Source of the DNA: Nematostella vectensis
Lineage: Eukaryota > Cnidaria > Anthozoa > Actiniaria > Edwardsiidae
DNA length: 64,000 nt
NCBI RefSeq assembly: GCF_932526225.1
Contig: NC_064041.1
Location: forward strand, 818,699 to 882,698
Direction: 5' to 3'
How positions within the stretch are numbered: the stretch's first letter is position 1; each line of letters opens with the position of its first letter. Both the position numbers and the translations under genes were made by a program. Under the pieces are notes generated by a model. That model did no database searches and was not told where the DNA came from. It saw nothing but the letters and a program-made list of their open reading frames with translations. Positions 1-10,966 of the stretch are shown one piece after another.

Positions 1-626
1 TCTATAATAGAAGATCGATAGGTTGCCAACAGATAGAGGTTTTAAAGGAAATAGTATGTAAAAAGAGTTGTGTTCTTCTGTTATTTACCTTAATGGAGGT
101 CATGGCGAACATAATTTTCTGTTTTCCATCGATGTTCGTGTTAAGAACACGAAGAATGTGTTGAAACTTTTCTGGGATGACCAGCGACTGCACAATAAAT
201 CGCACAAAATGTTACATCCTGAATAACATAATCGCTTAACTATTCAAAAGATAACATATTTGCGAATCATGAATCAAATATAAATACGTTCATGGAACGA
301 AAGCATTTATATGACTCGAAACTTCTGTGTTTTCAATACCTCGAGCTTTTGCCATAAATGGCATTCAAAAAACTATATTACTCGGAATATATACGGAATA
401 GTAATCATTACTTTCAAAAACCGACTTAAATTGGAAATTTATGTAGGTTTTAGAACGATGGAAACGGATTCTTGTCTCCATCTTTCCTGAAATTCGAATA
501 CTCACCATGATGGCGGCCGAAAGAGATCGCTGGCAAGGGATCACGGGAATTTATTTATTATTGTGCGCCTGCGATATACGCTCTATGTTCTGCGGCCTAG
601 TGTAACCACCAGGAAGCCCGTAAGGC
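1..626. other. No gene recognised
   Basis: AT-rich sequence with only short, low-complexity open frames on either strand. I see no conserved domain, no splice-flanked exon and no tandem repeat. The inverted end of the Academ-like element begins at about 627. Confidence 0.6.
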
Positions 627-847
627 CAACCTCGTTCCCAGGGTCTTCTGGGTAATTTTCAATATGGCGTCTAGCTGAAGAAGACCCTGGCGGAGGCTGA
701 CCCATTTCCACAGGTAGACCGACTCTAGCATATTTCGAGTATGTACAAAGATCCAATATGGCGGACGGCAAGGGAGAAACGAATTCGTGGAAGGAGGTTA
801 AAATGCTACGTTTCTGAAATGATCAAATCTAAGACATCCTGAAACTC
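627..847 (+). repeat. Left terminal inverted repeat of the Academ-like element
   Basis: The segment is matched in reverse complement by 4048-4277 at high identity, with only small indels. The matched stretch includes GGTTAAAATGCTACGTTTC near the inner end and ATATGGCG motifs. The outer boundary is placed at CAACCTCG, where the two copies stop matching. Confidence 0.8.
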
Positions 848-1115
848 AAAATTGTACGTCGTTGATTTAGGCAAGTTTCATCGAACATCTGAACTTTACT
901 TATTTTTTTTCATGTCAAGGTCCCTTACAAGCAAAGCTGACAAAACAGGCTTGGCTTTTAGTTTATTTCATGTTGGTATTGTTGCCGCTCCTCTCTCTCT
1001 GCCGTCGCAAAAAAGAACAAAATATGGATAAACTACTTCTACTGTACTAGAAGTTTCTAATAGAAAGTGAATGCTCGGAAGACGGGACGAACATGTTCCA
1101 GTAGAGGGGTTCTCG

Positions 1116-1298
1116 AAAAAGACCGCTGATCAGCATGAAATCAAAATACAAATCAGCCGACTGGGAAGCCTGTGGTGTGGACACGAAAAATTGCATCCAC
1201 TATATGAAACTCGCGCATGCGCTAAAAAGACCGCTGATCTGCATGAAATAAAAATACAAATCAACCGACTGGGAAGCCTGTGGCGTGGACACCAAAAA
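1116..1298. repeat. 73-bp direct duplication
   Basis: Two direct copies of about 73 bp lie at roughly 1116-1190 and 1224-1298. Each begins AAAGACCGCTGATC and includes CGACTGGGAAGCCTGTGG. The open frame across them therefore repeats a peptide twice, but I see no other sign that it is coding. Confidence 0.75.
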
Positions 1299-1660
1299 TC
1301 ATGTGCGATACCATTAGACTTGCTCTCCGGTCGCTGCGCTCCCTCTACTGTTTTCCCGTCATATTTTTATAGCCGTTAGAAAACCGAAGCATCTTTCGTT
1401 ATAAACATCAAAATGTGATTATTTACGGCTTTTGCAATTTCATTTAATCCAGGAAAGCTAAAAGTACTTATTTGAATTTTTTTTTTGGTATTTTTGTGTG
1501 TGTGTGCCCCCTCCCTTGTAGTACCATGTAGGGAATAAACGAACAAGATGATATGCATGGGTTGTTGACTTTATTATTATTTGGTGGCTCCTAGAAGAGC
1601 CTTTGTTTTGTTTTCTTGATATGGCTCCTAGAAAAGGTGTTGAGTTTTGTCTGAGAATGT

Positions 1661-2113
1661 TCAAGGAAGTCCCATGCCTAGCTGTTTCTTGTGCTTGCAG
1701 ATCCATCCATGAAGAGAATCCATATCCAGATCTGCAAGTGATGTGATCTGGATATCCTTGAAATGGCTATGGGCTCTTGCATGAACTGGCTGAAATGGCC
1801 GAAGTTTTCTCAAATCCCGGACCATCCCTTGCTCATCTGCTTCCGAACTCACGGTGGAATGGCGAGAAGAAATGTGTAGGTGGATTTTTTGGTCAAAATT
1901 ATCCAAAATGGCCTTGACGCCAGCTGCTGCCTTAGAGGCTCTGACCATGGCCTTCTCTGTCTTGTTAGCCCCAATGCTCTTAATGATGTTCTTGCTCGTC
2001 TTGTTACAGATTTCTTGTGCTGCATCACAGGCGATGTTCCTCCCTCTCCCACCAGACCAGTTCACGAATCGTCCCTATTTGACGCGATGTGCGGTTTCCT
2101 CTGACAGGAGAGC
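1661..2113 (-). pseudogene. Academ/DUF6589-type transposase, C-terminal exon remnant
   Basis: The minus-strand frame starts after a good acceptor (TTTATTTCCAG) at 2114. It encodes a short lead-in ending AHRVK, then an in-frame TAG, then FVNWSGGRGRNIACDAAQE, INKTEKA-like text (GANKTEKAMVRASKAAAG) and a basic C-terminus before its stop at about 1661. The pattern of a conserved FVN...G.G.NI.CD stretch followed by GAN.TE matches the C-terminal part of DUF6589-type proteins, which I take to be Academ transposases. In this family the protein would cut and join the element ends in the nucleus. The in-frame stop and the missing upstream catalytic exons show it is broken. Family identity is from memory and should be treated as probable. 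Confidence 0.55.
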
Positions 2114-2680
2114 CTGGAAATAAAGGATTGTAAAAATGTTAGCATTATGGGGCTCTAAAAAGTGGTTGACTCCCTGCTGGAAAGGTAGCTTGCAAAGGAA
2201 GCCCTATAAAACAGTGATATTATAGACATGGAAAGGAAGAAAAGTCAAAACACATTTATTTTGACCCGCAATTACTCTATGTAAAGCAAATAAGAAACAT
2301 TTTTTTTTTACTTTGACTTTGAAATAAAAATAGCAAGAGACTGCCAAATAGAGAATGACTTCTTTACATATTGTTGCTTTATAGTGGTTTAACTGTATCT
2401 TAAATTGATGATAAGGGTAATATGAGGCAGGGGTTTTATTAACTTTCATAGTAGGCGGTGGAGATGGGTAAGTAAGGGGTGGAATTCATTTTATTTTATC
2501 AGTTAAAATTTAAAAAAGTTGCTGCCGCTCGGTGCAAAATATGAAAACCCTTTGAGGTCCTTAATTTCATCAATAATTATTACATAAAGCCAATCAATTG
2601 TTTCAAAAGTTTTTTCCAGATGTCCTTAGGGCCGCTATGGTTCAACTTTAATATTCTTAAAAATATCAATAAGACATTAC

Positions 2681-2919
2681 CTCTAATTGTGCAATACTGG
2701 TGAGCATTTTCACAGCATACTTGGAGTAGCTGCTTTGACTGCGGAAGTAGAGGAGTAGTCGCTTGTTGTTGATGTGCTCCCATTCGATTCCTCGAAATCA
2801 AGTGAACGGGCTGACCGACAAAGAACAGATTGACGAATAGTACCAGCCTTTTTAGACGTTTGAGGAGGTGGTGAAAACTCCTCCAGACGTTTGTTCTGTT
2901 CTTTTCCCTCGTAATCCAT
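2681..2919 (-). pseudogene. Putative first exon of the minus-strand Academ-like gene
   Basis: ATG at 2919 (minus strand) opens a frame beginning MDYEGKEQNKRLEEFSPPP, rich in Ser, Thr and Lys. It runs towards a splice donor AG|GTAATG at 2680. The frame must shift by one base near the end to reach the plausible peptide SKYAVKMLTSIAQLE just before the donor, so the copy is damaged. It lies head-to-head with the helicase remnant, about 270 bp away. Low-complexity N-termini are usual for such transposases. The exon assignment rests on position, the donor and the direction of the downstream transposase exon. Confidence 0.4.
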
Positions 2920-3189
2920 CGTTATCTAGATTTATAGTTCTTGCCGCACTCACCAAGATACAGATGAAACCGCACGAACTCTGCCTATAGCGGCTACAAG
3001 TTTCCAACTTATGAAACTGGCGCCAAAGTGCTATTTATACGCAAGTATCGGATCAAAAAAGAACCAATCATAGGTGTTTTAGTTATAAAATGTCCAATCG
3101 AAAAGTTCCCCGTTCAAGTCGGACCCCTGCGGAAACAGATTGAGGATTCGCGCACTACAGTGAAGGAAGAAAAATACTCCTCTCTAAAG
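2920..3189. promoter_or_regulatory. Putative divergent promoter between transposase and helicase remnants
   Basis: This gap separates a minus-strand first exon from the plus-strand helicase remnant, so both genes would be read outwards from here. I see no strong TATA box. The assignment is by layout only. Confidence 0.25.
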
Positions 3190-3850
3190 CTTACCAACAA
3201 CGCGTATGTGCTTGTGTCGTGGATGAAGCTCATCTCATTGGAGAATGGGGGGCAGAATTTAGGAAGGACTTTGTTAGACTGTCACAATTACGATTAAATT
3301 TTTTCCGCATCTCAAATGATTTGCCTAACAGCTACAGCTCCAAAAGAAACTATTGTCTTCTTGGAAAGGTCTCTTTCATTAGACACCCCTGGGGTTATTG
3401 TAGCCAATCTCGACAGGCCAAACATCTCCTTGTACAAAAAGAAGCGGACGCCTACCAATCTAGGCTCAGAGGGATATGACGAAATTCTAGTACCTATAGC
3501 AAAACAGCTTTTAAAGGAACTTGATAGCTTTCCACTTAACGTGATTTGCACTGAAATGGTGTGGTTATGCTTATAAACTTTTTCAAGATATTCTGGGAGA
3601 TAGATTGTATTATCCTGAAGGCCACCCCATATACCGGAAAACTGCTTGGTTGCGCATTACCATGCTCCTAAGACGGATAACATGAAGTCAGTTATTTTAG
3701 ATTAGCTAACAGGTACCAAGCAATGCAAAACTATTCGTGTTGTATTTGCTACTGTGGCTATTGGACTAGGAGTCAATATCCCTAAAGTGAGGCAGGTTAT
3801 ACACCTTGATGTACCGAGAACAATAGAAGCCTATTTATTAATGCTTAATA
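3190..3850 (+). pseudogene. RecQ-like superfamily II helicase remnant
   Basis: Pieces in three frames line up with RecQ-type helicase motifs in order. Motif II lies near 3219 (VVDEAHLIGEWG, a DEAH box). Motif III lies near 3316 (LTATAPKETI), followed by NLDRPNISLYKKKR. Motifs V/VI lie near 3740-3850 (FATVAIGLGVNIPKV and VIHLDVPRTIEAY). The N-terminal ATP-binding motif I region is absent or unreadable, and at least three frameshifts separate the blocks. In AcademH transposons such a helicase is thought to assist transposition. The alternative, a processed fragment of a host RecQ gene, is less likely because the piece sits inside inverted ends beside a transposase remnant. Confidence 0.75.
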
Positions 3851-4047
3851 ACAAACTTCAATGGTGATCTGACATGTAGTCATACAGACAGTGGGTTGTG
3901 AGATAATATTTCTTGAAACTAACCTCTTTCAACCACACCGCTTCCCGAACATCCGTAAAGGCTGAATGGGAAAAACATAGACTAAAATAGAGAGTTAAAT
4001 ACAATTGCAAGCCAATTTGCCTGCCCGGCACAAGAATTTCTCTTAAT

Positions 4048-4277
4048 GAGTTTCAGGATGTCTTGAAATGAAGATTTGATCATTTCAGAAACGTAGCATT
4101 TTAACCTCCTTCCACGAATTCGTTTCTCCCTTGCCGTCCGCCATATTGGATCTTTGTACATACTCGAAATACTCTAGAGTCGGTCTACCTGTGGAAATGG
4201 GTCAGCCTCCGCCAGGGTTGCTTCTTCAGCTAGACGCCATATTGAAAATTACCCAGAAGACACTGGGAACGAGGTTG
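4048..4277 (-). repeat. Right terminal inverted repeat of the Academ-like element
   Basis: Reverse complement of 627-847. Immediately beyond it (4298-4350, resuming at 5024) lies a partial copy of the same end in the opposite orientation, so this side looks like a back-to-back pair of ends, perhaps a tandem insertion or a rearranged neighbouring copy. Confidence 0.8.
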
Positions 4278-4297
4278 CCGTAAGTCTGCATTGCGCA

Positions 4298-4357
4298 GGG
4301 TCTTCTGGGTAGTTTTCAATATGGCGTCGTCCGGGCGCCAAATTTCCACAGGTAGAC
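4298..4357 (+). repeat. Partial second copy of the Academ-like end, interrupted by a MITE
   Basis: GGGTCTTCTGGGTAGTTTTCAATATGGCG-type sequence here repeats the direct orientation of 645-690. Its continuation (CAGGTAGACCGG and the following bases) resumes at 5024 after the MITE insertion. It is recorded as a fragment of a neighbouring or rearranged copy. Confidence 0.6.
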
Positions 4358-5023
4358 TAGCCTACGTGTAGCCGCTGACTCGCGAAAATATCATCTCGTA
4401 GCGTCTACGCAACGCCGGCGATAATCGTGTTCCGTGACGCCATTGTAATAAATTTGAATAAATTAATTTTGACATCTATGCATGGCTTTTCTCTTATTCG
4501 GCGCGCGAAACACGTTCAGGTTTCGTCCTGTAAAACAAACATTTTGATAAAAACCTAGCCATTTTGGACAGAACTTTGGAAAATAACTAAATTAACGAAA
4601 TTGCTTGGTAAATGAAAGACTTTTCGTAGAAAGACATCGACATCATCGTTCAAAAAGGAGAGAAAGCCTTCTCTTGTTCTTTTTGTGTGGTTTCTCTATC
4701 CCAAATAACGTTGACACATCTCTAAGGCTGAACTTAGGACAGATTTATCGCGATAAATTAGGTGGGAGAGTGGGAGAGTCGTATTATTTTTCTCCATATT
4801 TGAACCGCTCGATAAACTCACATCGTAAGCAGCGGGAACCTATAATTTCAACTTCTGATCTGGGCCAATCAAAATATCCAAGAGAAAGTTACTAAGTCAG
4901 TGGCCAATTAGAGACTATTATAGGTTTTCCGGTGAAAGCCGTGACGTCACGGAACACGATTATCGCCGCCGTTGCGTAGACGCTACGAGAGGATTTCGCG
5001 AGTCAGCGGCTACACGTAGGCTA
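4358..5023. mobile_element. MITE with ~85-bp TIRs and 9-bp target duplication
   Basis: A 666-bp unit starts TAGCCTACGTGTAGCCGCTG and ends with its reverse complement. The two ends match for about 85 bp, including TCGTAGCGTCTACGCAACG. It is flanked on both sides by the identical 9-mer CAGGTAGAC (4349-4357 and 5024-5032). Joining the flanks restores the interrupted repeat next door. Long inverted ends with a 9-bp duplication are typical of Mutator-like (MULE) non-autonomous elements. No transposase is encoded; the open frame at 4605-4895 lacks any recognisable domain. Confidence 0.8.
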
Positions 5024-5073
5024 CAGGTAGACCGGCTGCAGTATTTATCATATCTTGTATACTTACTTGCCTA

Positions 5074-7529
5074 TAGTCCAGTCAATCTACGTCAAAAAAG
5101 GGGCCAGCACCGGACTAATTGCAACACAAGGTTTTTTTAACGGTTTCTTGCACAATAAGTATCCCTCTATAACATACTAAAAGTCTAAAGAAATCGGCAA
5201 GGTTTGTATTAAAAGCCACACTTCCCAAATCATGGAAATCACGAAAAAAATACATATTTTAGAAAAAAGGAATTTATACCACTATAGATTACTAGAGATA
5301 TATATTTCTACCTTTAAGGATAGAAATCAACGCTATTTGAAGTAGTTAAGTTATAATGTGTGAAATGCGTACGAAATTTTATAGGTCTTGTCACCACCAC
5401 TTTGATATCGCCGACATTTCGTTATCATAAATAATTATACGTGACGAAAACAGGTTCTCATACAAATAGTGCGAAATGCCTCTTAATAATAATAATAATA
5501 ATGTCATTGTAGTATAAAATAAGAAAGTATATGGACACACTACTTATAATATAATCATTCTCGTGGTATCATTTTTTCGTGAAAATAGATTCTTTAATGT
5601 TGAAATTTTTTATAATTTCTTTAAGATTAAGACCCTGTTACAGGTTCTTAAACTCTAGGTTCTTACTCGTGGGTGCAGATTAAATCCATGGAATCCGTGA
5701 CTTCAATTGAAAGGGAATTATTACACGATGACCCTTTGTATTGGCCGTAGGGCGAACACGCTAGATTGTCCATGCGGCAGGAGCACTAAACGTGCTGCAG
5801 TCCTGGAGGTCTCTCAAGATCTGTTAAGGGTTCACCCTGTCGTTGACCAACATCTAGGCTCAGATCTCAGACCGCCTTTCTTTCGCCTTTCCATTGGTTG
5901 ACTTTTTAGAATACTGGAACTTGGAACTGTGGAACATGGCTGCTGCTGCTGAAGTTGAGGATTTTGTGGTTCTCTTAGCTCTGTTCTGTTAACAGCTGCC
6001 TGTGCGCAGATGTAGGGTGAGGACACAAGCTTCTTGAATGATGCCCCCTTTCCTAACCGTAGTCATGGAAGGTGGTATCACAACCAAATAGCGCATGGAT
6101 AAAAAGCAAAAAATAAACTGATAAATATAAATAACATTTAAACTTTTCCCTAGATAAATGTCATGGGCTTCCATATGAAATTATCGTCACCAACAGGAAC
6201 GGTAATGCTAATCGTGTGGACGATTTCGCCGCAGCTTTCCATATAAACATTCGAAACTCCGATACTTCATAGAGCTTCCGTGTCCATTGTGCCACAACTG
6301 CTTACCCTCAGGTACTTGCTCAACATTTGAATAGATTTCTGCTTGTTTTTCTTTTTTGCCAAAAAAACCTCTTTCTTCATAGGGACCGCCATGTTTAAAA
6401 AAGAACATAAAGGAGGCTCCTTACCTTTTTTTCATGACCTCTGTGAAGAAGCCATCGGCGTTACCAATCAAAACACCATGAAATAATTACAGCAGGGGTT
6501 TAACCTTCGTAAAATAATGTGTCGACTTCCTTGGGCTAGGGTATTCAGTATAGAAGAGAATCTCCATCCAATACATACTGTAGCACGGTAGATGGTGTTT
6601 TGGTATCAATCCAATGTGGACCAAATGACCTCGGCCAAAACAGGCTTCTGCATCATAAGAGTTTCGCAATACTCGAGGAAAACTTCAGACTCAAAGGAGA
6701 AATGTTGTTCAATTTCTTCTGGGGATGAGCTAGAATTGAGCGCTAAAACGACAGCTGTAACATGTACGACGTCATTGTCAATGGGAACAGTCGATTGCGA
6801 GGTTGTGTTATCTGCTTTCAAGATCCCTTCTCGGTCACTTTAGCGGTATCAACATTAACTGCGCTGTCGGCGTAAACAGTGTAGAGTCTTGAAAAAAAGG
6901 CAATCTTTCCACAGAACTTTCAGAAGTGTCTAAAAGGGTTGAATGTCTACAAGCATCGTAATGGTGACAAAATTAATATTTTTACCAATGTTTTTACAGG
7001 ATAAGCCCCTTTAACTCCATCTGATATCACTGTGGTCCTGCATTTAAAACCACACTTAATAATTATAATTGAAAGCAGGGTTGCGGAAAGATAACAATAA
7101 ACTTGAGATTGACGCCATTTAAATCAAACAAACTCAAATTAATGATAATAATAACATGTTGTGGTTGATTCTCTTTCTAAATACCCGTAAAGATAGCTAG
7201 TAGAAACCTGTGGATTTTGCCAAAAATAGATAAGCTATATCACATAACGTTGTTTCTTATCCAGATCGAGTAGAAATATATATTGTTATCATTTATAGTG
7301 GCATAAATTTGATTTTTTTAATGTATGTATATTTTTCGTGATTTTTATTATTTGGGATCCCTGTGTTTTTTCATACACGGGGAAATTCGTTGCGGTTTTT
7401 CGGGGTGTTTGCGTGCTCCGATTTTTTCAGACTTTTAGTATGTTATAAAAGGAGACTTAATAAATACAAAAACGTTGAACAACTTTGTGTTTCAATTAGT
7501 CCGATCTAAACCGTAGATTGACTAGGCTA
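5074..7529. mobile_element. Orphan DNA element with ~250-bp TIRs
   Basis: The ends 5080-5312 and 7270-7523 are reverse complements of each other. They share AGTCAATCTACG at the outside, TATAACATACTAAAAGTCT in the middle and ATATATATTTCTAC at the inner edge. The 1.95-kb interior holds only short frames on both strands, for example minus-strand 6606-6821 with a SSSSPEEIEQHF segment, and nothing I can assign. It could be a non-autonomous derivative of a long-TIR family, or its transposase may have decayed beyond recognition. No clear target duplication was resolved. Confidence 0.7.
5481..5502. repeat. (TAA)n microsatellite
   Basis: About seven AAT/TAA units in a row within the interior of the long-TIR element. 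Confidence 0.85.
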
Positions 7530-7533
7530 CTAG

Positions 7534-7606
7534 CCTCCAACCAGTTTACGGAACAGATGCTCATTTGCATAAGCCACGGTCCGGCGTCCTCGATTCCATG
7601 CGACGC
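7534..7606 (+). repeat. Inverted partner of 14652-14722
   Basis: About 70 bp, including GGAACAGATGCTCATTTGCAT and TCCTCGATTCCATGCGA, recurs in reverse complement at 14652-14722. The pair is 7 kb apart and directly abuts the long-TIR element on its left side. It may mark the ends of a larger composite unit or be two scattered copies of one family. Confidence 0.75.
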
Positions 7607-8935
7607 CATTTTAAGTCATCGTTTCACACGGATGAGATAACTTATCAAGCTTTCTACCTAGCTAAATAAACCCAACCCTGTACTTGAGCACAAACTTTAA
7701 AACATTTTAAAATTTAACGTGAGCAACTTTTCTAGCCAAATGCTTTAAAATTTTTTTCAGGAAACGCACTAAAAATATTAATATGGTGGAAGATAGCTTC
7801 TGAGGAGAGATGCGACCGAACAGTGCATTTGGGGGTTTGAGTTAGAAGGCTGTTTTACTCAAAGTTTTAAAGCTGGTCGCCAAACTTCGTAAATCATTCA
7901 CATTAACATGATCATTTCTTAGAAATCTTGAAGATCGGACGTATTTGGTTCTTTCCTTTACTAAAATTTATCGCATTATTGTTCACAACAACACACAAAA
8001 ATTTCAGTTGCGCATTACACCTTTCTGGTCGTTTAAAGCTTCTATTTAAAATTATAAAATTAATTGTCATTGATGACCTTTTAGTTGGCTCACGGAGGTT
8101 TACCTTTAATGCTGCATACAGTTGATGTAGCATAGGCTGTCTGATTTGCAACCATAGCTAAAAATGCGTCTTCTAACCTTTTTTTTCACTAACCTCTCTC
8201 GATTTTACCCGCTTTAATCTGACAAATTAGGGACTATGGGTCACATGACAGTTTGATGACTCTTGTCATTGGGAACCTATTTTGCGAGTATTTTTTTTTG
8301 GGGTTCCTAATATCAATCATTGTTCATATGTTTAGATTTTGATTCGATTTAATCGCTTTGCTTAAAAGCTGATAAAACAACTTTCATAAATTAAACAGCC
8401 TACACTATCATATCAATGGCATTTTCCTTCTTCAGGCGGAGTACCAAAAGTAATGTTTCTAGCTTCAAAAAGGCTTAAGAGGTATCTTTCGCTGATTTTC
8501 TACCCTCTCTCTCGGTGTCTTACCCCCATGATAATGCGAAGAGGAAATTTACAATAAAAATCATGCTCGATTCATTAGCATAACATATCTAGGACGTGAA
8601 TAAAATTATATTTTGAGTGTTTTATTCGTTTTCATTTTCTAAATTGTACCTCATCCTAAAGAGTAATGCTCACGCATAATAATAAAATTTTATTTAGTTC
8701 AAATGAACAAAATTTTGGGAAAAAAAGTTTATTTTTAACGCAGTTGCCATGCTGGAATGCACGGTCACTTGTTCATTTCATTCTTTTGCTATTTACGCAC
8801 GCTTTTACGGCTAGAACAAAGATTTAGTCGAGTGAATGACACACTTTTGAATTTATCCTCCTATTTTTTAACGCGTTAGGATCTGCAGCCCATCTTTCAC
8901 ACACCGAGAGTTTATTAGTTGGAGATTCATATATT
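7607..8935. other. No gene recognised
   Basis: AT-rich sequence with short overlapping frames on both strands (for example 7912-8151). These shadow each other and lack any motif. No repeat structure was seen. Confidence 0.5.
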
Positions 8936-9993
8936 GTACCAAGAGAGCATAAGATAAGAGAGGGACACTTTGGTATTACCCGCGCGCCATGTCGATTCCG
9001 AATCCGGCTATTTTTAGTAACCACCACCCCACCACTTCGCGTGAGGATTTGCTCCTTTTATTTTGTCCTACTCCCCCGCGGGTTGCGTGTTGTTGTTTTG
9101 CCAACTCGATAGGAATGAAAAGAGATCATGTAAAATAACTCGGAAGAAGAAAACAAGTCTAACTTAAGTTACCAACATTGGCAAATATACTCACAGAAAG
9201 CTAAATCCCTGAATAGTTTGACTGTTTTGTTTGTCTGAGCGGCGAAGTCAAGTGAGAAAGAAAAAACCGACGAGCGATAAAATGGCTGTGATACTGCGTT
9301 TGATTCAAATCCCGACTCCAGCTTGTATAATAACAACATAATAATATAATATATAATAATAACAACATCAAAGAAGTACAGAAGTATCTACCTCTTTATT
9401 TTCTCACTTTTACAAAAGCTCAGATACTTCAGCTTGCTGGCTTTGATTATCACAAAAATGCATTCCCTCGCTACAAGGAAGCTGATAGTTTTATGAAATG
9501 TATTTTTCTTTGATTCCTTCTCAATTCACCGGAATATTCACAAAAATCAATATTATAACTTATAGATTTCGTTTGACCATTAGGAAGATAATGAATGTTG
9601 AGAAACCACGGAGAAGCAGCAAGTTAGAGCAAAAACGGTGATTGAAGCACGAGGTTTTCCGCTCTTGATTTTGAATGAAGTCTCGTTTTTGGAAATCTTG
9701 CAATCCTCGAAGTACTACATCCCCTTAGCAAACCGCAACTGCCCGTATCCTTGATGCTTGAATAAAATTTTCGATGGTATTTGTGCAAATAGGGTGTTTT
9801 TTTTCGGTCTCGAGTCACAAAACAGCGGCAAACAACAAGATGTAAATTCCAAAGCGCGGGGGTAGGGTGAGTAGAAATGCTCACGCGCAGTGGTGGGGTG
9901 GTGGTTACTAAAAATAGCCGGATTCGGAATCGACATGGCGCGCGGGTAATACCAAAGTGTCCCTCTCTTATCTTATGCTCTCTTGATTGTACA
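8936..9993. mobile_element. Foldback element with ~170-bp inverted ends
   Basis: The segment 8936-9105 is repeated in reverse complement at 9815-9993. The outer parts are nearly identical, sharing AAGAGAGCATAAGATAAGAG and ATTCCGAATCCGGCTATTTT. The inner parts are more diverged and share CGCGTGAG and CCCCCGCG. The 700-bp interior is AT-rich without a recognised gene. The minus-strand frame 9624-10049 is largely produced by the inverted end and is not a gene. Confidence 0.75.
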
Positions 9994-10274
9994 TGATTTT
10001 CATAAAACGAGTCTATGACAAGGTGTACCAAAAATGTTTTTAGAAGCAAACATAATTATTTGCTGTTGTTGCATGTCTATGCTATTAAAGGGCTTATTGC
10101 TCTTAATAAAGGGTGCTACGGAAATCAGACCTCCCAGACAAATTCCTGAAGGAATTCTTATCAAACGTCCAATACAAACTTTTCAACGATTTCCACGCCA
10201 TTTCGAGATATTTAGAATATAATTCCATGCGTGCTTTGCAGTTTGGAGACGGTGAAACCATGCAAGCTCGTAAT
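9994..10274. other. Short unassigned interval
   Basis: A frame at 10113-10301 reads LPDKFLKEFLSNVQYKLFN-like peptide, which looks faintly protein-like. It has no recognised domain and no convincing splice sites, so I do not call it a gene. Confidence 0.3.
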
Positions 10275-10483
10275 CGGGGTGTCTACAAAACGAAGACCTA
10301 AAACCTGTGACTCCAAAAGCTACGACCCCCAAAATATTGCTTTAATTTGGCCTACCTTGTTTCCCAAAATGGCTACACAGCGTGAAAGTTTCATGTGGAA
10401 TCAGTGATGAGATAATTAGCTAGTTCAATTTGTTTTTGTTTTTTAATTGGAAAATAGGGAAAAGAACTACTTGTGTTTCCAGA

Positions 10484-10966
10484 TGGTCGTTTCTTAAAAC
10501 GCCGATAAACTCAGAAACCCGGAAAGTCACCCACTAAACTTATCCTGGGTGTTTCTTCATGTTCTAGTTGTGTCGAGTAGAAAGTTTTAATCACAGAGAA
10601 AACCATTCCACTGCCCGGTAAAGTAAAAGATGGGCCAATCAAGGCTAACATCATTTTATTTTATGATAATTCCAACTAACCAATCAGGTTTCATCTCTGT
10701 CAAATGATTTAGCTATCATTTAGCTGTCAAAGTGGCCTAAAAATATGTTTTGCGAATTAGAAGTTTTTCTACAAAATGAGACTATATTTACTTGATCTTT
10801 GTCTTTCTTTCGAATGCCGATGCCACAGCAATGTTTTGGGTGCAAGTTGTCTACAGACATCGACAAAATTAGGATTTCAATAACTATTTAGCCAATCTAT
10901 CCATAAACTTTGGGAATTATTATTTACTTGTCGGGAACGCGTATCGGAACGCTACGCTAAAGCTTT
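10484..10966 (+). mobile_element. MITE copy, partial (family of 14824-15656)
   Basis: It aligns directly with the left and middle parts of the complete copy at 14824-15656. Shared blocks include CACTGCCCGGTAAAG-like sequence, GGCTAACATCATTTTAT, CCAATCAGGTTTC and TTGTCTACAGACATC. The right end is missing. A separate inverted piece of the same family's end lies at 13893-13982, beyond the Gypsy insertion. Confidence 0.75.

Larger units (their letters stand above)
627..4277. mobile_element. Degraded Academ(H)-like DNA transposon with long TIRs
   Basis: A 3.65-kb unit bounded by inverted repeats of about 221 bp (627-847) and 230 bp (4048-4277). Both outer ends carry CAACCTCGTTCCCAG followed by GTCTTCTGGGTAA. 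Inside are two divergent gene remnants: a minus-strand exon set whose C-terminal exon resembles DUF6589/Academ-type transposases, and a plus-strand RecQ-like superfamily II helicase. A transposase plus helicase pair is the hallmark of the AcademH lineage known in cnidarians and fungi. The family name is inferred from this pairing and from remembered protein resemblance. Both genes carry frameshifts or stops, so this copy is dead. No convincing target duplication was seen. Confidence 0.6.

Noticed and set aside
3190-3850. Host RecQ helicase gene
   Set aside because: Fragmentary, frameshifted and enclosed by inverted transposon ends beside a transposase remnant.
9624-10049. 141-codon minus-strand frame
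   Set aside because: Generated by the inverted arm of the foldback element and partly repeated at 8824-9027; no protein-like content.
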